Assembly (NCBI RefSeq): GCF_018613325.1
Contig: NZ_JAGGQJ010000004.1
Coordinates: 310,001 to 374,000 of the forward strand
DNA from: Bacillus sp. ISL-34
Lineage (GTDB): Bacteria > Bacillota > Bacilli > Bacillales > DSM-1321
Reading direction: 5' to 3'
Length of the DNA stretch: 64,000 nt
Part shown: piece after piece, positions 49,697-58,699 of the stretch
Layout: each line of letters begins with the position of its first letter
Numbering within the stretch: position 1 is the first letter of the stretch
The notes under the pieces: model-generated
Databases searched by the model: none
What the model saw: only the letters and a program-made list of their open reading frames with translations
Told to the model about the DNA's origin: nothing
Position numbers and translations under genes: made by a program

Positions 49697-49959
49697 AGTT
49701 CAACTTCCTAACTAATATATTTTTAGTATGTCCTTAAATTGAAGGAATGAAAAAATGGTACTTTTGATCCATCCATCCATCATAATCCAAATAAGGTAGA
49801 CAATATAGAGTTTTGGGTAAATTAGGTATGATGGCAATTGCCGTATCCGAATGGTGTGTTACGAAAAACTTTCTAAATCTTCTGTTATAATAAGCTCGTG
49901 AGAAAAAACCATTTTTTGTTTTATAAGTTGATGTCAGGAATATGAAGGGGGTCATAAAA

Positions 49960-50583
49960 ATGGAGGAACAACAGCAATATGTATTCATAGATTTTGAATT
50001 TACGATGCCAGAAGGAAAAGCCAATCCAGTAGGGTTTTATCCGGAAATCATTGAGGTTGGCTTAGTCACCGTCATTAATGAGACCATTCAGGAACAATTC
50101 TCATCTTTTGTTAACCCATTGAAATTTCCAGTCTTAACGGGAAGATGCAAGAAGTTCTTGAACATTACCCAGGATCAGGTGGACCGGGGAATTTCATTTG
50201 AAGAGCTGGTTACTTTATTGAAGAAAATAGATGAGCAGCACCCGACGACGATTGTTACCTGGGGAAATATGGACATGAAGGTACTTCGCCAGAACTGTCA
50301 GAAAGCAGGATTGGATTTCCCTTTTTCAGGGAAACAAAGTGATCTTTGCCTGGAGTATAAACGCTTTTTCGGGGATCAAAATCAAACCGGGCTTTGGAAG
50401 GCTGTACAGGCCTATGGCAAAGAAGGGACAGGCAAGCATCACCGGGCGCTGGATGATGCGATTACGACATATAATATCTTTAAGTTAGTGGAGAAAGATA
50501 AAAGTTATATGAAAAATCATGAACCGACGACAATTGGCGATCGCATTGATTTATCAAAAGTATTGAATCATTTAGCGTTATAA
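49960..50583 (+). CDS. kapD: 3'-5' exonuclease KapD
   Basis: KapD is a DEDDh-type 3'-5' exonuclease first described as an inhibitor of the KinA route to sporulation and later linked to RNA maturation in Bacillus. The 207-residue protein has Asp11 and Glu13 in FIDFEFT, the ITQDQVD motif, the central Asp in WGNMDMKVL, and the His-x4-Asp of HHRALDDA. AAGGGGG eight bases before ATG 49960 decides the start. It converges with kapB across a shared terminator. Confidence 0.92.
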   Translation: MEEQQQYVFIDFEFTMPEGKANPVGFYPEIIEVGLVTVINETIQEQFSSFVNPLKFPVLTGRCKKFLNITQDQVDRGISFEELVTLLKKIDEQHPTTIVTWGNMDMKVLRQNCQKAGLDFPFSGKQSDLCLEYKRFFGDQNQTGLWKAVQAYGKEGTGKHHRALDDAITTYNIFKLVEKDKSYMKNHEPTTIGDRIDLSKVLNHLAL

Positions 50584-50616
50584 AAGCCAAATCATATACT
50601 ACTGATTTGGCTTTTA
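50582..50616. terminator. Bidirectional terminator between kapD and kapB
   Basis: AAAAGCCAAATCA and TGATTTGGCTTTT form a perfect 13-bp stem. Confidence 0.9.
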
Positions 50617-50623
50617 TCATGCT

Positions 50624-51010
50624 TTATTTGAAATAATCCGCCGCTAGATCTTCAAGCAATTGTAAGCTTTTATCATTCCACTCTGTTTGGGCTTCGCTTA
50701 AAGTGCATTTCATTTTCTCAACAGCTTCTCTTAAGGATTCCTTATACTCAGGAATCTCCTCATTAAAGTTCCTGACCATATTCTTTGGTACATTGGTTTG
50801 CTCCCGGAAAGCTAGGGCACGCCGCTGATGGAACATGGACACTTCCGTTTGCTTCGGGTTATGGAGATCTCCCTGCATGGGATGCTTCAAGACAGCCAAC
50901 ACTTTTACAAGATATGCAGCAGGTCTGATATCGGTGACTTCCCCGATATATTTTCCAGTTTTATATATGGCGGTAACCTTATCGCCGATTTTAAAATCCT
51001 GTTCTGACAT
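50624..51010 (-). CDS. kapB: Sporulation phosphorelay protein KapB
   Basis: KapB is required for the KinB sporulation kinase to function in B. subtilis. The 128-residue protein begins with an SH3-like barrel (FKIGDKVTAIYKTGKYIGEV) and continues with HNPKQTEVSMFHQRRALAF. It has no signal or lipobox, so a cytosolic location is likely despite the old lipoprotein name. GGTGGTAGGGA precedes the ATG. No kinB gene lies next to it, unlike in B. subtilis. Confidence 0.92.
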   Translation of the reverse strand: MSEQDFKIGDKVTAIYKTGKYIGEVTDIRPAAYLVKVLAVLKHPMQGDLHNPKQTEVSMFHQRRALAFREQTNVPKNMVRNFNEEIPEYKESLREAVEKMKCTLSEAQTEWNDKSLQLLEDLAADYFK

Positions 51011-51188
51011 TTCCCTACCACCTTTCTTTTAACTTCCTTCATGATACATAAGAACAACGATTTTTCACAGCGAATTTGTTCAATTTCGTAAAGATGCTTT
51101 TTTTATGAAAATCGTGTAAAGTGTACAAATGAAGATGAAAAATGGTGTTTCATACCATTTTATTTTAAAAAGAAAGAGGTTATGTACA

Positions 51189-51779
51189 ATGACAAACTTT
51201 CCACAATTAACAAGTGAAGTTTTGGAAAATGAAAAAGCGGTCATCATGCAAACGTCGATGGGCGATATTAAAATTAAACTATTCCCTGAACTGGCTCCAA
51301 AGACAGTGGAGAATTTCTTGACACATGCTGAAAATGGTTATTACGAAGGAATCATCTTTCACCGTGTCATCAAGGATTTCATGCTTCAAGGCGGAGATCC
51401 GACAGGCACTGGAATGGGTGGAGAAAGTATCTGGGGAACTCCATTTGAGGACGAGTTCTCCATGCAATTATTCAATTTGCGCGGAGCTCTTTCCATGGCA
51501 AATGCAGGCCCAGGAACAAACGGCAGCCAATTCTTCGTCGTACAAGCCCAGCATGTGGACAGCAGGATGGGTGAGCAAATGAAGCAAGCCGGTTATCCGG
51601 AAGAAATCATCAGTGCTTATATGGAGCAAGGCGGCACACCATGGCTGGATCATAAACACTCTGTTTTTGGACAAGTGGTCGAAGGCATGGACGTTGTTGA
51701 TACGATTGCTAACGTAGAGACAGTAGCGGGAGACAAGCCAGCAGTGGACGTGGTCATTAAAGGGATCACCATTTTATAA
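51189..51779 (+). CDS. ppiB: Peptidyl-prolyl cis-trans isomerase (cyclophilin)
   Basis: The 196-residue protein is a cytosolic cyclophilin that speeds isomerisation of X-Pro bonds. The core motif [19 protein letters not shown] and the later [18 protein letters not shown] carry the active-site Arg, Phe and Gln residues. A longer insertion ([15 protein letters not shown]) is typical of Bacillus versions. AGAGG precedes the ATG at 51189. A terminator follows directly. Confidence 0.94.
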   Translation: MTNFPQLTSEVLENEKAVIMQTSMGDIKIKLFPELAPKTVENFLTHAENGYYEGIIFHRVIKDFMLQGGDPTGTGMGGESIWGTPFEDEFSMQLFNLRGALSMANAGPGTNGSQFFVVQAQHVDSRMGEQMKQAGYPEEIISAYMEQGGTPWLDHKHSVFGQVVEGMDVVDTIANVETVAGDKPAVDVVIKGITIL

Positions 51780-51791
51780 ATAAAAGAGAAG

Positions 51792-51819
51792 CGAGGGGCT
51801 CAGTGCCTCTCGTTTTTTT
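51792..51819 (+). terminator. Terminator of ppiB
   Basis: CGAGGGGC and GCCTCTCG pair with one wobble around TCAGT, followed by seven T residues. Confidence 0.87.
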
Positions 51820-51913
51820 AGGTTTTAGTGGATTAGGCCCACTAGTGGATTGTTCTGGTAATTGATATAATGGGATAATGCAGTTTAATTCCCTATCAGG
51901 AAGGATGTATCGG

Positions 51914-52138
51914 ATGGACTTTTTCAATCATGCTTTACTAGGTTTGTTTCTTTACTTTCCGGAAGACAAGACTGAATATATCTCGGCTGGTATAACTTGC
52001 TTCATTTTTTTAGTCGCAGCCGTTTTTACGATGAGGGCAATTATAAGATATTCAAAGAAGGAAGAAATGAAAACCAAACAATTCGAAGATGAGGTCACCA
52101 AAAGGAACCAACGTATAAAGGATGATACCATTTCTTGA
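51914..52138 (+). CDS. Small single-pass membrane protein
   Basis: I do not recognise this 74-residue protein. It has a moderately hydrophobic N terminus, one clear transmembrane helix (SAGITCFIFLVAAVFTM, about residues 25-42) and a highly charged C-terminal tail rich in Lys, Glu and Arg. AGGAAGGATG with good spacing before ATG 51914 supports translation. It lies between ppiB and a GNAT gene with no sign of cotranscription. Confidence 0.65.
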   Translation: MDFFNHALLGLFLYFPEDKTEYISAGITCFIFLVAAVFTMRAIIRYSKKEEMKTKQFEDEVTKRNQRIKDDTIS

Positions 52139-52301
52139 TACCGGGAAATGCCGTACATCGCGCCCCATTTTTTTGAATATGAATGGTATTATGTGTTGTT
52201 GAAGGTCGTAAAGGACCTGACGAAGAATTAAATGTTCCCTTATCAGCATAAGCATTTTATACTATAAGCATAGAGATAGAAATTTGGGGGCGTAATTGGT
52301 T

Positions 52302-52778
52302 ATGCAAATCGTGGCGAAAAGAATGATTGCGGCAGATACGGTTAAGGATTTTTTCATTAATCACTGGGAGACGACCCAAGTCGTTTTTTCAAGAGGCTTG
52401 TTTCATTATGCGGAACTTGAGGGTTTTGGGGTGATGGACGAGAATGAAAAAATCACGGGGTTGGGAACATACAAATTGTCCGACCATGTATGTCAGATCA
52501 TCTCTTTGAATAGTGAGCATGAGAATCAAGGTGTTGGCTCATCATTGCTTTATGTGATGGAAAATATCGCTAAGGAAAAAAATTGCCATACTATTAAAGC
52601 GATTACAACGAACGATAATTTACAGGCGTTGAAGTTTTTTCAAAAGCGTGGTTATGTCATTTCGGAAATCGTTAAAAATGCCGTGGAAGAATCACGGAAA
52701 ATCAAGCCTGAAATACCTTTTTACAGTTTTGATGGAATTCCGATCAGAGACGAGATAATACTGGAGAAATACTTATAA
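52302..52778 (+). CDS. GNAT-family N-acetyltransferase
   Basis: This 158-residue protein is a GNAT acyltransferase that would transfer an acetyl group from acetyl-CoA to an unknown substrate. The acetyl-CoA binding motif is ENQGVGSSLLYVMEN near residues 77-91, followed by the family-typical TTNDNLQALKFFQKRGY. ATG 52302 is used, but a TTG at 52296 is equally close to GGGGG. The next gene starts 40 bases later, so the two may be cotranscribed. Confidence 0.85.
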   Translation: MQIVAKRMIAADTVKDFFINHWETTQVVFSRGLFHYAELEGFGVMDENEKITGLGTYKLSDHVCQIISLNSEHENQGVGSSLLYVMENIAKEKNCHTIKAITTNDNLQALKFFQKRGYVISEIVKNAVEESRKIKPEIPFYSFDGIPIRDEIILEKYL

Positions 52779-52817
52779 TAAGGTGTAATTCACCTGAATT
52801 TGATAGGGGGAATAGGA

Positions 52818-53432
52818 ATGTTCAAGAAAATGGCGGCAGATGCCCTTGGTCTTAGTGATATTGGAAGTGTGATTAGTCCTGCTGATTATGACAAGGTGGA
52901 TGCGGATGACTATATCATGCATGAAGACGGGGAAAAAATTTATTTCCTGATTAAATCGAAAACCGATGAGTACTGTTTCACGAATCAAGCGTTCATACAT
53001 TTGGACGGTACAAGTGCGATAAGCAAAAAGCGTACATTAACAAGATATAGCTACAGCCAGTATACTATTTCCAACGCCACGCTTGAAACCGCAGGGACTG
53101 TGGATTTGGATGCTGAAATTAAATTTTCGATCGGTGCAAAGACTTTCTCCATTGATGTTCATAAGAAATTCATTGAAGAATTAAAGGACTTGTTCAAATC
53201 ACTCGTGAAAATATCGGAAATTTGCCATGAGAATGAGTATGCCCTTCAATATGCCCAGCAAAGCGTAAACCTTGCTTCTTCCACTTTGAATCAGGTTCGC
53301 ACTGATGGAAGCCAAATGGCTGCAAGTTTCAAGGAAATTAATTCCGCCGCATTCGAATGGTTGATGGACAGCCGGAAAAAGTACCATGTGAAAGATTTTG
53401 GCTTTGTTTTTGAAAAATATATCAATAATTAA
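52818..53432 (+). CDS. yvbH: PH-domain protein, YvbH-like
   Basis: The 204-residue protein has an N-terminal bacterial PH domain (FLIKSKTDEYCFTNQAFIHLDG) and a C-terminal helical YvbH-type oligomerisation region ending VKDFGFVFEKYINN. B. subtilis YvbH is the closest relative I know; no function is established. GGGGGAATAGG before ATG 52818 fixes the start. A strong terminator follows the stop. Confidence 0.85.
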   Translation: MFKKMAADALGLSDIGSVISPADYDKVDADDYIMHEDGEKIYFLIKSKTDEYCFTNQAFIHLDGTSAISKKRTLTRYSYSQYTISNATLETAGTVDLDAEIKFSIGAKTFSIDVHKKFIEELKDLFKSLVKISEICHENEYALQYAQQSVNLASSTLNQVRTDGSQMAASFKEINSAAFEWLMDSRKKYHVKDFGFVFEKYINN

Positions 53433-53475
53433 AAAAGGAGGCGAACACAGAATGATGTGTCCGCCTTCTTTTTTA
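53433..53475. terminator. Bidirectional terminator between yvbH and Mn catalase
   Basis: AAAAAAGGAGGCG-A-ACACA and TGTGT-CCGCC-TTCTTTTTT form a stem of more than ten pairs with T-runs on both strands. Confidence 0.87.
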
Positions 53476-54330
53476 ATTGTTCAAATCAGTCAAGCCTGGG
53501 CTATGTTCATTTGGCATATCCGGCATTTCAGGGACCGGGAATCCTTTTGGCGGCTCGGTAACAGCAAGGCTTCCGCCATTTCGGCTCGGTGTCTCCCCTT
53601 GGAAAATTTCGCTGATTCGAGTTTGATCCATCCTGAAGTTGAATTGGGCATTATGGTAGCCTAAATCCACATATTTGCGGCATTCAGGATATTTGTTCAA
53701 ATCATAATTAGGTACAGGGAAGATTTTACCCCAGTCGACCCCAAGAGTTTCCAATGCCTTGGCAAATGCATTTTGATGGGCATTGTCGCGAACCATTAAA
53801 AATGCCAGTGTTTCGCGCATTGATTTATTGGAACTCATTTCATAAATCCTGGACTTTTGCAGGACTCCCGTGGATTCAAGCATGACATTGTTCAAAAGGT
53901 TCGCCACAAGATTACCGTGATCATAAACCCATGATCCATTCCACGGATTGCCGCCAGCATCGACGGGCAGGGATGCTTTCGCACCGATGATGAAATGGTG
54001 AGGGTTTGCACCGCCTTTGATGACTTCATCCAATGGGGCGCCGTCGATAGCGACATCTCCAGGCATATCCCCGCCAGCACCATTCAGCAGCTGGTTGATG
54101 GTTGATTGGACAAGTTCAACGTGGCTAAGTTCCTCCAAGAAAACGCCACGGATTAAATCACGATATTGTTTAGCCTTGCCGCGGAAGTTGGCGCTTTGGA
54201 AAGAATACTGCATCATCGTCCGCATTTCACCGAATTGCCCTCCAAGCGTTTCCTGAAGTACTTTTGCTGCATTCGGATCAGGCTTATCGGGAACGATCAT
54301 ATTGATTAAGTCTTCTTTATAGAAATACAA
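53473..54330 (-). CDS. Manganese catalase family protein
   Basis: This 285-residue protein is a non-haem di-manganese catalase that would break down hydrogen peroxide. Ligand candidates are Glu35 in QFGEMRTMMQY, Glu67 and His70 in EELSHVEL, a Glu in VMLESTGV and a His in RDNAHQNAF. The Pro-rich C-terminal tail (GFPVPEMPDMPNEHSPG) resembles YdbD and the spore coat CotJC group. A TTG start at 54330 with AAGGAGGG is supported. Confidence 0.9.
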   Translation of the reverse strand: MYFYKEDLINMIVPDKPDPNAAKVLQETLGGQFGEMRTMMQYSFQSANFRGKAKQYRDLIRGVFLEELSHVELVQSTINQLLNGAGGDMPGDVAIDGAPLDEVIKGGANPHHFIIGAKASLPVDAGGNPWNGSWVYDHGNLVANLLNNVMLESTGVLQKSRIYEMSSNKSMRETLAFLMVRDNAHQNAFAKALETLGVDWGKIFPVPNYDLNKYPECRKYVDLGYHNAQFNFRMDQTRISEIFQGETPSRNGGSLAVTEPPKGFPVPEMPDMPNEHSPGLTDLNN

Positions 54331-54473
54331 ATTGAAGCCCTCCTTGAATTTGATATTTCTAAGTTAGCTTCTGTTATCAGAATTAAATTATTCCTAAGGT
54401 AAAAAGTACCTTTATGGAATGGCGGGAAGAGAGAAATACTAGAGGGAAGAACGATTTTGAAAGGATGTTGCAC

Positions 54474-55229
54474 ATGCTATCCAATCAGCAGCTTAAAGAA
54501 TTTCAGCAGCAATTGCAGCAAACGAAGCAAGAGTTGGAAGAGCGGTTAAGTGATTCAGGCAACCACGATTTAAGAAGGAGCCTGGAGGATTCGACAGGTG
54601 AGTTATCGAGTTACGATAATCATCCCGGCGATGAAGGAACCGAGTTATATGAACGGGAAAAGGATTTGGCCCTTTCCGAGCATGACCGGGATGAAATAAG
54701 GGATATTGAACGGGCGCTTTCTGCCATCGAGGCAGGGGAGTATGGAAAGTGCCAGATTTGTTCAAAAGAAATACCTCTTGAACGTTTGAATGCCATCCCT
54801 ACTACGACTTATTGTGTCGAGCATACCCCATCACAGGAAACCTCGGACAATCGGCCGGTCGAAGAGGAAGTCTTGGGACCGCCGTTTGGAAGGTTTGATT
54901 TTGACGATCAGCACGAATCGGTTGCATACGATGCGGAAGATTCTTGGCAGGATGCTGCCAGTTATGGAACATCTGAATCGCCTTCCGATTTTGTAAATCC
55001 GCCAAGCGATTACGAAGATATGTATGTCGAATCCGAGGAAAATATCGGATATGTCGAAGATTATGAAAATTTCGTTGGTGTGGATATATACGGTAAGGAG
55101 ATAACGGTTTATCACAACTCCCAATATGAAGAATTGAAGGAAGAACTTTTTGAAGAAGACATTCAAACCCCGTTTGGGGATTTGCCTCGATATGAGCATG
55201 ATCCTTATGTGGATGAAGAGAAAGAATGA
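54474..55229 (+). CDS. yteA: YteA family (TraR/DksA-like) zinc-finger protein
   Basis: YteA-type proteins are sporulation-associated members of the TraR/DksA family. The 251-residue product has an N-terminal coiled coil (residues 5-30), the YDNHPGDEGTELYEREKD block, and a zinc finger formed by Cys93, Cys96, Cys114 and possibly His117. The C terminus is very acidic with FDFDDQHESVAYDAEDSWQD. I chose ATG 54474 (MLSNQQL); AAAGG lies 11 bases before it, and an ATG at 54465 is the alternative. A terminator shared with patB follows. Confidence 0.88.
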   Translation: MLSNQQLKEFQQQLQQTKQELEERLSDSGNHDLRRSLEDSTGELSSYDNHPGDEGTELYEREKDLALSEHDRDEIRDIERALSAIEAGEYGKCQICSKEIPLERLNAIPTTTYCVEHTPSQETSDNRPVEEEVLGPPFGRFDFDDQHESVAYDAEDSWQDAASYGTSESPSDFVNPPSDYEDMYVESEENIGYVEDYENFVGVDIYGKEITVYHNSQYEELKEELFEEDIQTPFGDLPRYEHDPYVDEEKE

Positions 55230-55230
55230 A

Positions 55231-55268
55231 AAAGAAGAACCAGGATACTAAACCTGGTTCTTCTTTTA
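55231..55268. terminator. Bidirectional terminator between yteA and patB
   Basis: AAGAAGAACCAGG and CCTGGTTCTTCTT form a 13-bp perfect stem with an 8-base loop. Confidence 0.9.
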
Positions 55269-55269
55269 T

Positions 55270-56445
55270 TTACGAAAAAGCCAATTTCAAACGGTTTAGC
55301 CCTTCCATCAGGACGGAGCGTGAACAACCGAGATTCATTCGGACGAAACCTTCTCCGCCAGGTCCATATTTTGAACCAGGTTCCAATGCGAGCTTCCCTT
55401 GATGGATCAGTCGATCCTTAATTTCCTTGTCGGTCAATCCAAGGTCACGGCAGTCAATCCATAAGAGGTAAGAGGCTTCCGGATGCATGACATGCAGTGA
55501 AGGAATTTCAGCAGCAATAAATTCTTCTGCCACTTTTATATTCTCCTCAATGTATTCGATCATGTCCTCAAGCCATTCCAAGCCCTCCCGATACGCGGCT
55601 TCCATCGCTGTTAAGGCAAAGATATTAAGACCATGGAAGGCCAGTTTCGTTTGGGCCTTTTGCAATTTCTTCTGCAATTTTTCATTACTGGTGATCAGGA
55701 ATGAAGCCTGAAGGCCGGCAATATTGAATGTTTTGCTTGGCGCCATCAAAGTAACGGTCATGTCCGCCAATTTTTCTGAAAGCGCGCCGATCGGATAATG
55801 CCTTGAAGTTTTATGGAATAAGTCAGCATGTATCTCATCGCTGACGATGACTACATCATATTTTTCACATAGCTCCCCGATTCGGAGGAGTTCGTCCTTA
55901 GTCCAAACGCGTCCGCCAGGGTTATGCGGACTGCAAAAAAGGAATAGCTTCACTCCGCTTTTCAGCTTGTCCTCAAAATCGCTGAAATCAATCTCAAAGC
56001 GGTCCTTTTCTATGATAAGGGGACTATTGACCACTTCACGGTCATTATTTTTGATCATATCAAAAAATGGGGTATAGACGGGAGATTGTATCAGTATTTT
56101 ATCGCCCGGGTTCGTGAATGCTTGGATCGTTGTACCGATTGCGGAAACGACGCCGGAGCTGAATGAAATCCACTCTTTATCGATTTGCCAGGAGTGCCGG
56201 TCTCTAAGCCAGCTTTGAATCTCGGTGAAAACTGTTTCAGAAGGGACGGTATAGCCGAAAATCGGATGATTCAAGCGTTCCATCAATGCCTTTTGAATGC
56301 CCTCAGGAGATGGGAAATCCATATCGGCAACCCACATTGGCAGTACATCCTCGCGCCCATACAATGATGTGAGCGAGTTTTTATCCCATTTCGCAGATCC
56401 TGAATTTTCCCTGTTGATTTGTTCTTCAAATATTGACTTGTTCAA
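55270..56445 (-). CDS. patB: MalY/PatB cystathionine beta-lyase family aminotransferase
   Basis: PatB is a PLP-dependent C-S lyase of the MalY group with residual aminotransferase activity. The 391-residue protein has PMWVADMDFPSPEGI at the N terminus, FCSPHNPGGRVWT, DEIHADLF and the PLP lysine in MAPSKTFNIAGLQ near residue 230. A TTG at 56445 behind GGTGG is preferred over GTG 56457. It is divergent from yugE, as in B. subtilis. Confidence 0.92.
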   Translation of the reverse strand: MNKSIFEEQINRENSGSAKWDKNSLTSLYGREDVLPMWVADMDFPSPEGIQKALMERLNHPIFGYTVPSETVFTEIQSWLRDRHSWQIDKEWISFSSGVVSAIGTTIQAFTNPGDKILIQSPVYTPFFDMIKNNDREVVNSPLIIEKDRFEIDFSDFEDKLKSGVKLFLFCSPHNPGGRVWTKDELLRIGELCEKYDVVIVSDEIHADLFHKTSRHYPIGALSEKLADMTVTLMAPSKTFNIAGLQASFLITSNEKLQKKLQKAQTKLAFHGLNIFALTAMEAAYREGLEWLEDMIEYIEENIKVAEEFIAAEIPSLHVMHPEASYLLWIDCRDLGLTDKEIKDRLIHQGKLALEPGSKYGPGGEGFVRMNLGCSRSVLMEGLNRLKLAFS

Positions 56446-56547
56446 AATATCCACCACCGAATAAAAATTTGTCGTCTTCGCGAAAAGCCTGTTGTTATGA
56501 TACTATGATATCATGTTCTTTGAAAATATTGAGCAGGTGATGATCTT

Positions 56548-56808
56548 ATGGATACACAGCAAATGAATTTAGCGTTGGTTGCCGTTTTGCAAGAATGGGA
56601 CCCTTTCAAGATAGGATGGGATCTATATGAGCCCGAAATTGCCGATACGGTCGTAGCAATCCGAGATATAGATGCCCCAAAGGAACTGGCGGAAAAAATA
56701 AAATCCATTTACGAGTTCTCGTTCGATGAATCCGTTCAGATGGAAAAGTGCCTGGAAGTTGCTCAAAAGCTGCTCATCATTAAAAATGATGCCAGCTGTT
56801 CAATCTAA
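56548..56808 (+). CDS. yugE: YugE family protein (DUF1871)
   Basis: This 86-residue acidic protein matches YugE, a DUF1871 protein of unknown function: VLQEWDPFKIGWDLYEPEIAD and the C-terminal ECLEVAQKLLIIKND-type helix (here KCLEVAQKLLIIKND). GAGCAGGTGATG precedes the ATG. It sits upstream of the tandem repeat array and is separated by a terminator. Confidence 0.9.
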   Translation: MDTQQMNLALVAVLQEWDPFKIGWDLYEPEIADTVVAIRDIDAPKELAEKIKSIYEFSFDESVQMEKCLEVAQKLLIIKNDASCSI

Positions 56809-56813
56809 AGGTG

Positions 56814-56852
56814 AAAAAGGGTGTACCCAGAAATCAGGGGGCACCTTTTTTA
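56814..56852 (+). terminator. Terminator of yugE
   Basis: AAAAAGG(G)TG and CACCTTTTTT pair, with an inner ACCC/GGGG contact. Six or more T residues follow. Confidence 0.72.
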
Positions 56853-56868
56853 TGTTGTTTTTTTGCCC

Positions 56869-57060
56869 TTTACTCGTAGTTTTTGCTATTTACTCGTGAA
56901 TTCGTGCAGTTTACTCGTGAGTTTGCGCGGTTTACTCGTGAGTTTGCGCAGTTTACTCGTGAGTTTGCGCAGTTTACTCGTGAGTTTGTGCAGTTTGCTC
57001 GTGAGTTTGTGCAGTTTACTCGTGAGTTTGCGCGGTTTACTCGTGAGTTTGCGCAGTTTA
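56869..57060. repeat. 21-bp tandem repeat array, nine units, at the yugF stop codon
   Basis: Nine units of about 21 bases (first 20, the rest exactly 21, starting at 56869, 56889, 56910, 56931, 56952, 56973, 56994, 57015, 57036) plus a 4-base partial. Consensus TTTACTCGTGAGTTTGCGCAG. Each contains the imperfect palindrome ACTC-GT-GAGT. Changes are limited (C/T at position 17, A/G at 20). The yugF TAA falls in the last partial unit, so the array is its 3' untranslated region. Because 21 is a multiple of three, repeated open frames appear on both strands, but no ribosome binding site supports them. Confidence 0.93.
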
Positions 57061-57903
57061 GGTTGTTGGGTTGGCCACTCCAACAAATCCTTTAATCAAT
57101 TGATACACCTCTTCGGGTTTCTCCTCTGGAAGAAGGTGCCCGGATTCCTCAATGACAACAAGCTCGGAGTTAGGCAGGTCCTCATGGAGCCTTTTGCCAA
57201 TATTCAATGGCACCACTCGATCATGCCTTCCCCAAATAAGCAGGCATGGTGTATGGATATCACTAAGGTCCTCCTTCAACAAATCGACTTCCTTATCTCG
57301 CAGCATCCGCCCCAATGCTCGGAAAATATCATGCTTCTTTATGAATGGTCCCAGATATCCCTGCCGCATTTCATCGTCAATCATGGCCGGGTCGTGGACG
57401 ACATTTTTCAAGTTCTTTTCGATACCTGATTTTTGTAAATACCGTTTTATCCCGAATGAAAAGAAAGGCAGGTAACTGACCATCTTCATTTTTTCCGAAT
57501 AGCTGGGCTGATAGCCTGAACCGGCAAGGAGAATGGCATGATCGACAAGGTCAGGATATGATTTGATGAGCTGCAGGGAAATCTGTCCGCCCATGGAGTG
57601 GCCGATGATACTGAATTTCCTGATGCCTTTTGCCTCTAAGAACAGAACGACGGATTTAGCGATGTTCCGGAATGAATATGTATATCGATAATCTTTTCCG
57701 CTTTGTCCGAATGGCGGGAGGTCGATGGAAATCACATTGAATTCCTTGATTAAATAGGGCACTAATTTACGAAAACTGAAGCTCGATGACAAAAATCCAT
57801 GAAGCAGGATTAGGGTGGGGAAGGAGTCATCGATTCGGTCATATTCAAAATAGATTTCCATATTACCCACCCGTTCGACACCTTTGATTGTATGACTTTC
57901 CAT
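57058..57903 (-). CDS. yugF: Alpha/beta hydrolase YugF
   Basis: YugF is a 281-residue alpha/beta-fold hydrolase; substrate unknown. The oxyanion motif LLHGFLSSSFSF is near residue 35, the nucleophile Ser is in IGHSMGGQ near residue 102, the Asp in WGRHDRVVP and the His in EESGHLLPEE. GGAGGAGG precedes the ATG at 57903; an extension to 58035 is hydrophobic but has no ribosome binding site. Its end coincides with the 21-bp repeat array. Confidence 0.92.
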   Translation of the reverse strand: MESHTIKGVERVGNMEIYFEYDRIDDSFPTLILLHGFLSSSFSFRKLVPYLIKEFNVISIDLPPFGQSGKDYRYTYSFRNIAKSVVLFLEAKGIRKFSIIGHSMGGQISLQLIKSYPDLVDHAILLAGSGYQPSYSEKMKMVSYLPFFSFGIKRYLQKSGIEKNLKNVVHDPAMIDDEMRQGYLGPFIKKHDIFRALGRMLRDKEVDLLKEDLSDIHTPCLLIWGRHDRVVPLNIGKRLHEDLPNSELVVIEESGHLLPEEKPEEVYQLIKGFVGVANPTT

Positions 57904-58198
57904 AAAAGATCCTCCTCCATTGATAGAAGTCTTGTGTGCACCTGAATATTCCAAAAAAGGTCCTTTAATACTGTTACATAACAGTAATTGTAATAATAAC
58001 GATGAAAAAAGACAATTACTATAACAGGTCACCAACCAATTTTGATATAATAGTGTAAGTTTATCCTGACAGAATAGGACTTATTAAATTATATTGTCAT
58101 ATAGGGATTTTTAAAAATCTAATAAGGTAATTCGTGAGACTATCTGCCAGCCTAACCATCACATCTAAATTAGTGAATTCCAAAAGGGGGGTTTTCCA

Positions 58199-58699
58199 AT
58201 GCACTTGAATGAAGAGGAATTGGAAGTCTTGAGAATCATTGAAAATAACAGCCGGATTGATATGAAGGATTTGGCTAAAATGACCGATCAATCTGAAGCG
58301 GACATTGAAATAACATTGAAAAAATTAGAAGATATGCGGGTTATTGTGCGTTATTTGACGGTCATTAACTGGGCAAAAGTGGATGAATACCATGGTGTCA
58401 CAGCGATGATCGATGTAAAAGTCACTCCAAAACGCGGCGTCGGTTTCGATGAGGTCGCAAAAAGGATTTACAAATTCAAAGAAGTCGAGTCCGTTTATTT
58501 AATGTCAGGGGCTTATGATCTTTCAGTCATCGTCGAAGGACGTTCGATGAACGAAGTGGCAAGCTTTGTTTCGGAAAAACTTTCGACACTGGATTCCGTC
58601 ATTTCTACGACGACTCACTTCATTATGAAAAAATACAAGCATGATGGCACGATTTTTGATCAAACTGAAGAAGATAAGCGGATAGTGGTGTCACCATGA
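58199..58699 (+). CDS. yugG: Lrp/AsnC family transcriptional regulator YugG
   Basis: YugG is a 166-residue Lrp/AsnC-type regulator, with an N-terminal winged helix (VLRIIENNSRIDMKDLAKMTD) and a C-terminal RAM ligand domain (VYLMSGAYDLSVIVEG). Such proteins sense amino acids. The ATG follows AAAAGGGGGG. The stop overlaps the yugH start by ATGA, so the regulator is translated together with the aminotransferase it probably helps control. Confidence 0.93.
   Translation: MHLNEEELEVLRIIENNSRIDMKDLAKMTDQSEADIEITLKKLEDMRVIVRYLTVINWAKVDEYHGVTAMIDVKVTPKRGVGFDEVAKRIYKFKEVESVYLMSGAYDLSVIVEGRSMNEVASFVSEKLSTLDSVISTTTHFIMKKYKHDGTIFDQTEEDKRIVVSP

Noticed and set aside
56869..57060. CRISPR array
   Set aside because: The units are contiguous 21-mers with no variable spacers and no cas genes in the window.
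56821..57429. Long plus-strand frame with repeated VSLRGLLVSLRSL-type residues, and other repeat frames at 56883-57095 (+) and 56886-57086 (-)
   Set aside because: They arise because the 21-bp repeat is a multiple of three. No ribosome binding site precedes them, and the long one is antisense to yugF.
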